Of a stretch of 64,000 bases of DNA, positions 43,520 to 52,552 are shown piece after piece. Position numbers and translations under genes: made by a program. The DNA is taken from contig OX638292.1 in the NCBI GenBank assembly GCA_951812285.1, positions 2,791,856-2,855,855 of the forward strand, in the 5' to 3' direction. The notes under the pieces are model-generated. The model did not search any database. It was not told where the DNA came from and saw nothing but the letters and a program-made list of their open reading frames with translations. The DNA comes from an uncultured Dehalococcoidia bacterium (lineage in GTDB: Bacteria > Chloroflexota > Dehalococcoidia > Lucifugimonadales > UBA1127). The first letter of the stretch is position 1. Each line of letters begins with the position of its first letter.

Positions 43520-45310
43520 ATGCTCAAGGACAGGGACTGTGGGTCGTTGCGGGCCGCCGACGCCGGCAGCAGTGTCGCGCTGGCGGGCTGGGTCGATCGG
43601 CGTCGCGATCACGGCGGGCTGATCTTCCTCGACCTCCGCGACCGCAGCGGCGTCGTGCAGGTCGTAATCAACCCCGAGTCCATCGAGTCGCCCTACGAGG
43701 ACGCCGAGCGCGTTCGCGGCGAGTGGGTCCTGCGCATCGAGGGCGAGGTCTCCCCGCGCCCGGCAGGCACCGTCAACACCAACCTCGCTACCGGTGAAGT
43801 CGAGGTTGCCGTCCGCACATTGGCCGTGCTCAACGCGTCCTCGCCGCCGCCCTTCTACATCAACGAGGACAGCGACGTCGACGAGCAACTCCGTATGCGC
43901 CATCGCCACCTGTACCTGCGCCGCCGCCGGATGCAGGGCAACATCATCTTGCGCCACCGCATCGTCAAGCACATCCGCGACTTCCTGGACGAGCGCGACT
44001 TCCTGGAGATCGAGACGCCCATCCTCATTAAGAGCACCCCGGAGGGCGCCCGCGACTACCTCGTCCCCAGCCGCGTGCACCCCGGAAGCTTCTACGCGCT
44101 GCCCCAGTCGCCGCAGCAGCTCAAGCAGCTCCTCATGGTGGCCGGCTTCGAGCGCTACTTTCAGATCGCCCGATGCTTCCGCGACGAAGACCTCCGCGCC
44201 GACCGCCAGCCCGAGTTCACGCAGCTCGACCTCGAGATGAGCTTCGTGGAGCGCGAGGACATCCTGGAGCTCATCGAGGAGCTGTACGCGACCATGGCCG
44301 CGAAGCTGGTGCCGCACAAGACCGTGCAGCGACCCTTCCCGCGCCTCTCCCACACCGACGCCATGGACCGCTACGGCAGCGACAAGCCCGACCTCCGTTT
44401 CGGCCTCGAGCTGCGGGACGTGGCCGAGACTGTCCTCAAGAGCGACTTCCAGGTCTTCCGCACCGCGCTCGCCGAGGGCGGCCTCGTGAAGGGCTTCGCC
44501 GCGCCGGGGCTGGCGTCGCTGCCGCGGCGGCAGGTGGATGAGCTGACGGAGCTCGCACGCAGCCGCGGCGCCCGTGGCCTCGTCACCATCGCCCTCGACG
44601 GTGACTGGACGGACCCCGACGACCTGCAGGCCGAGCAGATTCGCTCGCAGGTGTCGCGCTTCTTCCCCGTCGAGCTCATGCGCGAGCTTGCCCGGACGCT
44701 GGGCGCGAAGGGCGGCGACATGATGCTGCTCGTCGGCGGGCCGAAGGGGGTTGTCTACAGCGCCCTCGGCGAGCTGCGCACGGAGGTGGCACGTCGCTGC
44801 GAGCTCGCCGACCCGGACCTCCTCGCCTACGCCTTCGTCGTCGACTTCCCCCTCTTCGGCTGGGACGACGAGGGCGAGCGGTGGGACTCGGTGCACCACC
44901 CGTTCACGTCGGCCAACCCGGAGGACGCGCCGCTGCTGGACACCGACCCCGGCGCCGCCAGCGCGCAAGCGTACGACCTGGTCTGCAACGGCTACGAGAT
45001 GGGTGGCGGCAGCATCCGCATCCACACGCGCGAGATGCAGGAGAAGGTCTTCGGGCTGCTGGGGTTCTCAAAGGAGAGCATGACCGAGCGGTTCGGGCAC
45101 CTGCTGTCCGCGCTGGAGTCGGGCGCGCCGCCCCACGGCGGCATCGCCATGGGCATAGACCGCGTTGCCATGCTCCTCGCCGGCGAGGACAACCTCCGAG
45201 AGGTCATCGCCTTCCCCAAGACCCAGACGGCCTCAGACCTCCTCTTCAACGCACCCTCGGAGGTGGACCAGGCCCAGCTCGATGACCTCCACCTCCGCGT
45301 GACGGAGTAG
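43520..45310 (+). CDS. aspS: Aspartyl-tRNA synthetase, bacterial type
   Basis: 596 residues, usual bacterial length, AGGAAGGA before the ATG. N-terminal anticodon-binding OB fold (GWVDRRRDHGGLIFLDLRDR), class II motif 2 around FQIARCFRDEDLRADRQPEF, and motif 3 GIAMGIDRVAMLLAG. The central insertion (GAD domain, about 290-420) shows that it is the bacterial rather than archaeal form. Whether it also charges tRNA-Asn cannot be decided here. Confidence 0.95.
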   Translation: MLKDRDCGSLRAADAGSSVALAGWVDRRRDHGGLIFLDLRDRSGVVQVVINPESIESPYEDAERVRGEWVLRIEGEVSPRPAGTVNTNLATGEVEVAVRTLAVLNASSPPPFYINEDSDVDEQLRMRHRHLYLRRRRMQGNIILRHRIVKHIRDFLDERDFLEIETPILIKSTPEGARDYLVPSRVHPGSFYALPQSPQQLKQLLMVAGFERYFQIARCFRDEDLRADRQPEFTQLDLEMSFVEREDILELIEELYATMAAKLVPHKTVQRPFPRLSHTDAMDRYGSDKPDLRFGLELRDVAETVLKSDFQVFRTALAEGGLVKGFAAPGLASLPRRQVDELTELARSRGARGLVTIALDGDWTDPDDLQAEQIRSQVSRFFPVELMRELARTLGAKGGDMMLLVGGPKGVVYSALGELRTEVARRCELADPDLLAYAFVVDFPLFGWDDEGERWDSVHHPFTSANPEDAPLLDTDPGAASAQAYDLVCNGYEMGGGSIRIHTREMQEKVFGLLGFSKESMTERFGHLLSALESGAPPHGGIAMGIDRVAMLLAGEDNLREVIAFPKTQTASDLLFNAPSEVDQAQLDDLHLRVTE

Positions 45311-45337
45311 GGGGCGCCGGGGCACGGCCGCGGGACT

Positions 45338-48238
45338 TCAGTTCTCGCAGAACGGCAGCCCACCCAGATCGCCATTGGGCAGGTCTAGTCGGCCTCTCAA
45401 CTCGCTCGGCACGCACCCAATCAAGGTGTTGCCATTGAGCCACAGGAATCGCAGTTTGGTGAGGTTGCCCAACTGTTGAGGTATTGTCCCTCTCAATTGG
45501 TTTTCGGACAGGTCTAAGTGAGCCAAATTGGCCAGGTTGCCCAACTCCCAAGGGATTTCCCCACTCAACCGATTCCCGCTTAGCGACAGCGCCCAAAGGT
45601 TGGGCAGGTTGCCCAATTGCGGCGGGATCTCCCCACTTATTTGGTTGTTTGTCAGGCCAACCTGTTCCAGTCTTGTGAGGTTGCCCAACTCCGGCGGGAT
45701 ATTCCCACCCAGTGGAGTCCCATGGATGCCCAAGATTCTCAATTTGGTTAAGTTGCCCAGCCATGATGGGATTTCCCCACGCAATTCGTTTTGGCCGAAG
45801 TGCAGCACCTCAAGATTGGTGAGGTTGCCCAACTCTGATGGGATCTCACCGCTCAAGTTGTTTCGCGAGAGATTCAATCCTCCTAAGTTAGCGAGTCTGC
45901 CCAACTCCGGTGGTATCGTCCCACTTAACTGGTTTCCGCCAAGGACCAGTGCCCTCAAGTTGCCCAGGTTTCCTAACCACGTGGGAATTGTTCCGCTCAA
46001 TTGGTTGTCATTGAGCGACATGATCTGTAGGTTGACAAGGTTACCCAACCCCGGCGGGATCTCGCCACTCAACTGATTCCCTCCGACATACAGGTGCACC
46101 AGCTCTGTTAGATTTCCCAACTCCGGCGGAATCCCTCCACTCAGCTGGTTGTAGAGGAGAATCAGGAATCTTAGGTTGGCAAGGTTGCCCAACTCCTGTG
46201 GGATCTCTCCACTGAGTCTGTTTTCGCGGAGCCGTAGTGACGTCAATTGGGTAAGGTCGCCAAATTCTTGGGGTATCTCTCCACTGAGATCATTCCACCC
46301 AAGGTCCAGCTCGGTTAGCTTGGCGAGATTGCCCAACTGCCGCGGTATCTGCCCGGTCAGCTCATTGCTCTGGAGCTCTAGCGAAGATAAGTTGCCGAGC
46401 TTGCCCAAGTCCGGAGGTATTTCGCCGGTCAACTGGTTGTCGTGAAGGTGCAACTGGGTGAGGTTGGCGAGGTTTCCCAACTCCGCCGGGATCTCGCCAC
46501 TCAGCTTGTTGTCCTGGAGCCGAAGCGCCGTCAATTGGGCAAGGTTGCCCAACTCCGGCGGAATCCGCCCGGTCAACCCGTAGTGCAGGTTCGAAGGGAA
46601 CGGGAAGATTGGGCGGTCGCTAGGCCCTGAGGACGTCCTAAACAGCTGAATATTGGAGCTAATGTCCAGCACTGCCAGGTTGCTGAGGTTTCCCAACTCC
46701 CGAGGGATCTCGCCGCTCAATTGATTCTCCTGGAGCTTCAGAGACGTCAATTGGGCAAGGTTGCCCAACTCCGCTGGTATTGCTCCTCGCAACTGGTTCC
46801 CATTGAGTTCCAGGAACATCAGGTTGGAGAGCATGCCCAACTCCGCCGGTATCCCCCCGCTCAACTCGTTCTCGCCGAGTCCCAGCCGCGTGAGTTGAGA
46901 GAGATCGCCCAGCTCAGCGGGCATCGCCCCGCTCAAGCCGTTGTCAGAAAGGAGCAGCAATTGCAGGTTGGCGAGGTTGCCCAACTGCTCAGGAATCTCC
47001 CCACTAAGCTGGTTCTTCGCAAGCCCTAAGCCTGTCAGGTTGGCAAGCCCGCCAAGCTCCTCTGGTATCGCCCCACTCAACCGGTTGTTCGAAAGGAATA
47101 GCAGCTGCAGGTTGGCGAGGTTGCCCAACTCCGGCGGAATTGCGCCGATCAGGCTGTTCTCGTCCAGCCGCAGTTCAGAAAGGTCACTGAGCATTCCCAA
47201 CTCCGCCGGTATCGGGCCGCTCAATGCATTGTTCCAGAGCCGCAACCCCGTTAGGTTCCCAAGCTCGCCCAACTTTGAGGGGACCTCGCCGGTCAGCTCG
47301 TTGTTGTCGAGCCAAAACAATGTCAGGTTGGCGAGCCCACTAAGTTCTTGTGGAATCCCGCCGGTCAACTGATTCCTGTTGAGTTGCAGCTGTTCGAGGC
47401 TCACCAGGCTGCCCAGTTGGCTCGGGATCTCCTCCGTCAGCTGGTTGCCGTGGAGGTGCAGTTGCGTCAAGTTCGCGAGGCTGCCCAACTCCGACGGAAT
47501 CCCACCATTCAGCAAATTGTTCCCCAGCCGCAGCGCTTCCAGCTTGGCGAGGTCACCCATCCCCGGCGGAATGCTCCCGCTCAACTGGTTGCTGCTGAGA
47601 TCCAACTCCATTAAGTGGGGTAGCCCGCCCACCTCTGACGGCAACTCACCGCTCAAGCCGTTGGACGGTAGCTCCAGCTGCGTAACGGTGCAGTCGTCCT
47701 CCGCAGTAACGCCAAACCACTCGTCGAGGGGCGCGTCGCTCAGCCAGCCACCATCTTGCGTCCAATTTGGCCCGTCCGTGGCGTTGTAGAAGGCTACCAG
47801 CGCGTCTCTGTTGGACAGACACACAGTCATCACCGCCGTTGGCTCAACCACTAGTACGGCGGGTGTTGGATTGGGCGTTGCTTCCGGATCCCGCACGGGT
47901 GACGGCGCGGGCGTCGCCGTAACTTCGACGGGCGTCGCCGTCGCGGCGGGCGTCGGCGCGGCCGTGGGCGTCGGATTGGCGGCGATCGTCGGCACAGCTA
48001 CCGGCGAGGGCGAGGGCACAAGCTGTGGCGCAGACGCCGGCTTGGCAGTGGGCGCTGCCTCGACCGTAGGCGCGGGCGTGGCCGTGTCAACAGGCGCAAC
48101 CGTCACGTCAACCGGCTCAGGCAGCGGCCCGCAACTCCCGAACGCCACAGCCGCGGCCAGCACCGCCAGCGCAAGCATGAGCGCCGCGTAGCGACGCCTG
48201 GGCGGCGAGCAGTGTTCTGGAGCTGACGCTCTAGTCAA
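45338..48238 (-). CDS. Large plant-type LRR lipoprotein (about 31 repeats) with island insert
   Basis: 966 residues. TTG start at 48238 with GGAGAG 6 bases upstream gives MTRASAPEHC, parallel to the paralogue's start; GTG at 48262 is the alternative. Lipobox FGSC, Thr/Pro stalk, cap (RDALVAFYNATDGPNW, WLSDAPLDEWFGVTAEDDC), then about 31 LRRs of 24 residues (ANLTQLHLHGNQLTGEIP type). Repeat 15 is interrupted by roughly 20 non-LRR residues (near 46577-46645). C-cap LIGCVPSELRGRL ... LPFC. A long solenoid on the cell surface. Confidence 0.86.
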   Translation of the reverse strand: MTRASAPEHCSPPRRRYAALMLALAVLAAAVAFGSCGPLPEPVDVTVAPVDTATPAPTVEAAPTAKPASAPQLVPSPSPVAVPTIAANPTPTAAPTPAATATPVEVTATPAPSPVRDPEATPNPTPAVLVVEPTAVMTVCLSNRDALVAFYNATDGPNWTQDGGWLSDAPLDEWFGVTAEDDCTVTQLELPSNGLSGELPSEVGGLPHLMELDLSSNQLSGSIPPGMGDLAKLEALRLGNNLLNGGIPSELGSLANLTQLHLHGNQLTEEIPSQLGSLVSLEQLQLNRNQLTGGIPQELSGLANLTLFWLDNNELTGEVPSKLGELGNLTGLRLWNNALSGPIPAELGMLSDLSELRLDENSLIGAIPPELGNLANLQLLFLSNNRLSGAIPEELGGLANLTGLGLAKNQLSGEIPEQLGNLANLQLLLLSDNGLSGAMPAELGDLSQLTRLGLGENELSGGIPAELGMLSNLMFLELNGNQLRGAIPAELGNLAQLTSLKLQENQLSGEIPRELGNLSNLAVLDISSNIQLFRTSSGPSDRPIFPFPSNLHYGLTGRIPPELGNLAQLTALRLQDNKLSGEIPAELGNLANLTQLHLHDNQLTGEIPPDLGKLGNLSSLELQSNELTGQIPRQLGNLAKLTELDLGWNDLSGEIPQEFGDLTQLTSLRLRENRLSGEIPQELGNLANLRFLILLYNQLSGGIPPELGNLTELVHLYVGGNQLSGEIPPGLGNLVNLQIMSLNDNQLSGTIPTWLGNLGNLRALVLGGNQLSGTIPPELGRLANLGGLNLSRNNLSGEIPSELGNLTNLEVLHFGQNELRGEIPSWLGNLTKLRILGIHGTPLGGNIPPELGNLTRLEQVGLTNNQISGEIPPQLGNLPNLWALSLSGNRLSGEIPWELGNLANLAHLDLSENQLRGTIPQQLGNLTKLRFLWLNGNTLIGCVPSELRGRLDLPNGDLGGLPFCEN

Positions 48239-48299
48239 AGCTAGCTCTCCATACTGAGGCACGGTACAGTTGGTCCCTCAATGGGCTGACGGGAGAATG

Positions 48300-49811
48300 T
48301 TAATTGCAGAACGGCAGATCGCTCACGAGGTCTACGCGACCGCGCAACCTGATCGGCACGCACCCACTCAATTGGTTGAGGCCTATGCTTAGATACTCCA
48401 GGTTGGTGAGATTGCCCAACTCGTGTGGAAACGCCCCGCTCAACTGGTTGCTGGATATGTCTAGATATTCCAGGTTGGTGAGATTGCTCAACTCCGGGGG
48501 TACCTCCCCGCTCAACTCGTTTAAGCTGAGGTCCAGTTGTTCCAAGTTGCCGAGCTTACCCAATTCTGGCGGAATCTCCCCGGTCAATTCATTAATGCCG
48601 ATCAGCAGCCATTCAAGGTTGGCGAGGTTGCCCAACTCCGGCGGAATCTCCCCGGCCAATTGGTTGAGACCAAACCACATGTGTTCCAAGTTGGTAAGCT
48701 TGCCCAGGGTTGCCGGAATCGCCCCGCTCAACTGGTTGCCGGATATGTTCAGATACTCCAGGTTGGTGAGATTGCCCAACTCCGGCGGGATCTCTCCGGT
48801 CAACTGATTTCCGGCGAAATTCAGCCATTTCAGGTGAGCAAGGCTGCCCAATTCTCGTGGAATCTTCCCACTCAACAGGTTGCCGCCCAAGTATAGGTTC
48901 GTCAAATTGTCGAGTTGGCCCAGTTCCCTCGGAATCTCGCCGGTCAGCTGGTTTCTCTCGAGACTTAGGCTCGTCAGGTTGGTGAGTTGGCCCAATTCCT
49001 TTGGAATCTCGCCGGTCAGCTGGTTGTCGAAGAGGTGCAGTTGCGTCAGGTTCGCAAGGTGGCCAAATTGTGACGGTATCTCACCACTTAGAAGATTTCC
49101 CGCCAACTTCAACCATTCCAGGTCGCCGAGGTCGCCCAACCCCGGCGGGATGCTCCCGCTCAATTCGTTCCCAGATAGTGCAAGCCAAACCAAGTGGGTC
49201 AGACCACTCAGGTCCGACGGCAACTCCCCGCTCAGCCCGTTGGAGCCAAGGAGAAGGTGGGTAACCGCGCAGTCGTCCTCTGCCGTAACGCCGTACCATT
49301 CGTCGATGGGCGCGTCGCTTAGCCAGCCGTCGTTCCGCGACCAGTTCGCCCCGTCTGTTGCCTCGTACAGCGCAATCAGCGCATCTCTGTTGGACACGCA
49401 GACTTCTATCAATGCGGTAGCCTCAACCACGAGCTCCACGGGCGTCGGGTTGGGGGTGGCCGCCGCCGTCGGCACGGGTGAGGGCGCGGGCGTCATCGTG
49501 GCCTCCACGAGCGTTGGCGTCGCGGCAGGCGTCGGCGCGGCGGTCGGCGCTGGAGTCGTGGCAATCGTCGGCACGGCCACTGGCGAGGGCGAGAGCACGG
49601 GCGCTGGCGCTGATGCGGGTTTCTCCGTGGCCGCGGCCCACGCCGTTGGGGCGAGCGCGGGCGTGGCCGTGTCGATGGGCATCACCGTGACGTCCAACGG
49701 CTCCGGCAGCGGCCCGCAGCTCCCGAGAGCCAGTGCCGCGACCAGCAGCGCAAGCGCCGCGAGGCGACGTTGGGGCGGCAAGTGGTGTTTTGGGGCTGAC
49801 TCTACGCGCAT
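48300..49811 (-). CDS. Plant-type LRR lipoprotein (13 repeats), paralogue
   Basis: 503 residues from ATG 49811 (AAGGGG upstream). Signal with lipobox LGSC, then a Thr/Pro/Ala stalk and the same GPLPEPLDVTV opening as the gene at 45338. Cap RDALIALYEATDGANW and WLSDAPIDEWYGV, 13 LRRs, C-cap LSGCVPIRLRGRV ... LPFC. Shares leader, stalk and cap with its neighbour but has far fewer repeats, so array length has changed since duplication. Confidence 0.86.
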   Translation of the reverse strand: MRVESAPKHHLPPQRRLAALALLVAALALGSCGPLPEPLDVTVMPIDTATPALAPTAWAAATEKPASAPAPVLSPSPVAVPTIATTPAPTAAPTPAATPTLVEATMTPAPSPVPTAAATPNPTPVELVVEATALIEVCVSNRDALIALYEATDGANWSRNDGWLSDAPIDEWYGVTAEDDCAVTHLLLGSNGLSGELPSDLSGLTHLVWLALSGNELSGSIPPGLGDLGDLEWLKLAGNLLSGEIPSQFGHLANLTQLHLFDNQLTGEIPKELGQLTNLTSLSLERNQLTGEIPRELGQLDNLTNLYLGGNLLSGKIPRELGSLAHLKWLNFAGNQLTGEIPPELGNLTNLEYLNISGNQLSGAIPATLGKLTNLEHMWFGLNQLAGEIPPELGNLANLEWLLIGINELTGEIPPELGKLGNLEQLDLSLNELSGEVPPELSNLTNLEYLDISSNQLSGAFPHELGNLTNLEYLSIGLNQLSGCVPIRLRGRVDLVSDLPFCN

Positions 49812-50038
49812 GGCCGGATCCCCTTGCCGGGACGTAAGCATCACGGCCGGTCTGGTGCGGGGGTTACCGGGTGAGAATAGCACTCATGGAACGTACCCGT
49901 CGAATCAAATCATAGGAGCGTTTAATTGTACCAGGCACGCCTCATGCGTCATTCGCTGTGGGGCTAAATGGCGCAACCCGCAGCGCCAAGGCGTGAAATC
50001 AGACGCATGCCACGCAAAATTGTTCCCTCGAGCACAGC

Positions 50039-50044
50039 TATAAT
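50039..50044 (+). promoter_or_regulatory. -10 box for a leaderless nuclease mRNA
   Basis: Perfect TATAAT ending 6 bases before ATG 50051, so transcription would start at the ATG. No clear -35 at 17 bases and no Shine-Dalgarno. Confidence 0.4.
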
Positions 50045-50050
50045 CATGAC

Positions 50051-51649
50051 ATGCCGCCCGCAATTCACTCGTCGCACCCCCTCCGACGCATCGCGCCCAC
50101 GCTCGCCCTCCTCGCCGCCCTGCTCCTCCTCGCCGCAGCGGCCTGCGGCGACGTCTTTGACCGCGTCGTGCCGCCGTCCCCACCGACGCCTGCCGCCATT
50201 GACCTGTCCCTCACCGTCGCGGAGCCGCCCGACGACCTGCCGCGCTACGACCGCGACGACTGGCGTCACTGGGTCGACGATGACGGCGATTGCCAGGACA
50301 CGCGGCAGGAGGTGCTCGTCGCCGAGAGCGTGTCGCGGGTAACGTTCCGCGATGACCGCCAGTGCCGCGTCGAGGCCGGGCGCTGGCTGGACCCGTACAC
50401 CGGCTCCTCCTTCACGGACCCCGGCGAGCTGGACGTCGACCACCTGGTGCCCCTCGCCAACGCGCACCGCTCCGGCGGCTGGGCGTGGTCGCCAGAGCGC
50501 AAGCGGCAGTTCGCCAACAGCCTCGGCGACGCCGCGCACCTCATCGCCGTCACGGCCTCTGCCAACCGCCAGAAGGGTGCGAAGGGGCCCGAGGAGTGGC
50601 GGCCGCCGGACATGGCGTACTGGTGCGAGTACGCAACGGCGTGGGCGCGCGTGAAGCGGGCATGGGACCTCACGGCCACCGCCGCCGAGGCCATCGCCCT
50701 GCGCGACATGCTGCGCACGTGCGACGGCCCCGTAAGCTTCGAGGCCACCGGCGACATTCCCGTCGCGCTGCCCGCCGGCACGTACGCATCGTGCGCCGAA
50801 GCCGAGGCTGCGGGCGAGCCGCGCGTGAAGGGCGCTCAAGGCGAGGGCTGGGGCTTCCCCGCGTCGCTGTTGCCGAACAGCCGCGACGGCGACAGTGACG
50901 GTGTCGTCTGCGAGGTCGCGCTGCCCGCAAGCGAGCAACCCACAGTCTCGCCGCCGCCCACCTCGACGCCCGCGTTCGTGCCCTCCGCGACGCCCCTGCC
51001 GGTCGGCGTCTACCCGTCTTGCGAGGAGGCAGCCGCCGCCGGAGAAGAGGGCGTTCAGGGCTTCATTGGCCCGGGCGTGGGATTCCCGCAAGAGCAGGTG
51101 CCCACGGCCCGCGATGGGGATGGCGACGGCATCGTGTGCGAGGTGGACCCTCCCGCGACTGCCACGCCTGCAACAGTCCCCGCACCCGCCGCCGCCACCG
51201 CCACCCCGACGCCCGCGGCCACTGCGACGCCCATACCTGCGCCCACTGCCACCCCGTCGCCGGCGCCGACTGCCACGCCAACACCCGCCGGCGCCCGCAC
51301 GTACGCCTCGTGCGAGGAAGCCGAGGCCGCTGGGGAGACTCGCGTGCAGGGCAGCATTGGCGAGGGCTGGGGCTTCTCCGCGGAGCTCGTCCCGAGCGCC
51401 CGTGACGGCGACGGTGACGGCGTCGTCTGCGAGGTGCGGCGCTCCGCGTCGTCGAGTACCTCGGCGGACCCCACGGCGACGCCCACCGTTGCGCCCGGCA
51501 GCGAGGGCACCTATGCTTCCTGCGACGAGGCGGAGGCGGCGGGCGAGCCGCGCGTGCAGGGGTCGAGCGGACCCGGCCGGGGCTTTGCGGCGGAGCTCGT
51601 GCCAAGCGCCCGTGACGGTGACGGCGACGGCGTCGTCTGCGAGGAGTAG
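50051..51649 (+). CDS. HNH-type nuclease lipoprotein with four Excalibur domains
   Basis: 532 residues. Signal with lipobox AAAC at about 32. The first 240 residues hold an HNH-like nuclease: DVDHLVPLANAHRSGG supplies the DH pair, followed by NSLGDAAHLIAVTASANRQKG. Then four copies (about 240-290, 315-360, 415-460, 480-530) of the Excalibur calcium-binding motif, each TYASCxEAEAAGE ... ARDGDGDGVVCE, separated by Thr/Pro/Ala linkers. Likely a cell-surface or secreted DNase. Leaderless start suspected. Confidence 0.85.
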   Translation: MPPAIHSSHPLRRIAPTLALLAALLLLAAAACGDVFDRVVPPSPPTPAAIDLSLTVAEPPDDLPRYDRDDWRHWVDDDGDCQDTRQEVLVAESVSRVTFRDDRQCRVEAGRWLDPYTGSSFTDPGELDVDHLVPLANAHRSGGWAWSPERKRQFANSLGDAAHLIAVTASANRQKGAKGPEEWRPPDMAYWCEYATAWARVKRAWDLTATAAEAIALRDMLRTCDGPVSFEATGDIPVALPAGTYASCAEAEAAGEPRVKGAQGEGWGFPASLLPNSRDGDSDGVVCEVALPASEQPTVSPPPTSTPAFVPSATPLPVGVYPSCEEAAAAGEEGVQGFIGPGVGFPQEQVPTARDGDGDGIVCEVDPPATATPATVPAPAAATATPTPAATATPIPAPTATPSPAPTATPTPAGARTYASCEEAEAAGETRVQGSIGEGWGFSAELVPSARDGDGDGVVCEVRRSASSSTSADPTATPTVAPGSEGTYASCDEAEAAGEPRVQGSSGPGRGFAAELVPSARDGDGDGVVCEE

Positions 51650-51655
51650 CGCGAC

Positions 51656-52552
51656 ATGGTGGACTTCAATAGCATCAAGACGGTCACCGTTCCCGTCGGC
51701 GACGGCAGCATAGAGTACTACTACTATGAGCTGGGCGACCCGGCGGGCGAGCCTGTCGTGTTCCTGCATACGGGCGGCGCGGGCACCTCCGCGTACCAAT
51801 GCTGGCGGCTGAATTTGGATGCCGTCGCGGATGCGGGCTACCGCGTCATCGCGCCGGACAACCCCGGCTTCGGGCGCACGTCGCCCGGCAACGCCGTCGA
51901 GGGCCTGAACGCCTTCCTCGACGCCCTCGGCATCGACCGCGCGCACCTGGTCGGCAACTCCGGTGGCGGCATGACGGCCACCAACTTCTCGGCCCGCTAC
52001 CCGGACCGCGTGCGCAGCCTGACCCTCAGCGGCGGCGAGCCCCGCGTCGACAATGAGCCGACAAAGCCCATCGTCCCGCTGCTGGGCCAGACGGCCCGCA
52101 TGAACTTCGCTCGCGCCATGATGGCCAAGCCCGAGCTCACCTTCGACGACATGCGCAACGCCACAGCCGACTTCTTCTACGACCGCAACCACCCCGAGAT
52201 CGACGCGACGGCGCAGCTCCGACTCGATTCCCTCGCGGCCCCGGCCCTGCTTCAGCACACGCGGGACGAGGCCATCGGGCAGATCAGCCGGGGACGTGCC
52301 GCCACGCCGGACGAGGTGTACGCCGCCATCACGGCCCCCACCTACCTCCTCCACGGCCGCGACGAGCCGTACTTCTACAGCGCAGAGGACCAGCCGATAC
52401 TCATCGACGCGGCCATCAAGGTCGCCTTCGCCATCCGCGACTGCCGCTGCACGCTGATTCCCTTCTGCGGCCACTGGCCACAGCTGGAAAAGGCAGAGGA
52501 GTACAACCGGCTGCTGCTGGGGTTCCTCGGCGAGGTGTCGGGGCGCGACTAG
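51656..52552 (+). CDS. Alpha/beta hydrolase (meta-cleavage-product-hydrolase-like)
   Basis: 298 residues. Oxyanion region VVFLHTGGAG, nucleophile elbow LVGNSGGGMTA (Ser), acid LLHGRDEPYF and catalytic His in FCGHWPQLEKAEEYN. The fold pattern resembles MhpC/BphD C-C hydrolases, but substrate is not established. Lies 6 bases after the nuclease gene; its stop overlaps the convergent gene by 4 bases. Confidence 0.83.
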   Translation: MVDFNSIKTVTVPVGDGSIEYYYYELGDPAGEPVVFLHTGGAGTSAYQCWRLNLDAVADAGYRVIAPDNPGFGRTSPGNAVEGLNAFLDALGIDRAHLVGNSGGGMTATNFSARYPDRVRSLTLSGGEPRVDNEPTKPIVPLLGQTARMNFARAMMAKPELTFDDMRNATADFFYDRNHPEIDATAQLRLDSLAAPALLQHTRDEAIGQISRGRAATPDEVYAAITAPTYLLHGRDEPYFYSAEDQPILIDAAIKVAFAIRDCRCTLIPFCGHWPQLEKAEEYNRLLLGFLGEVSGRD

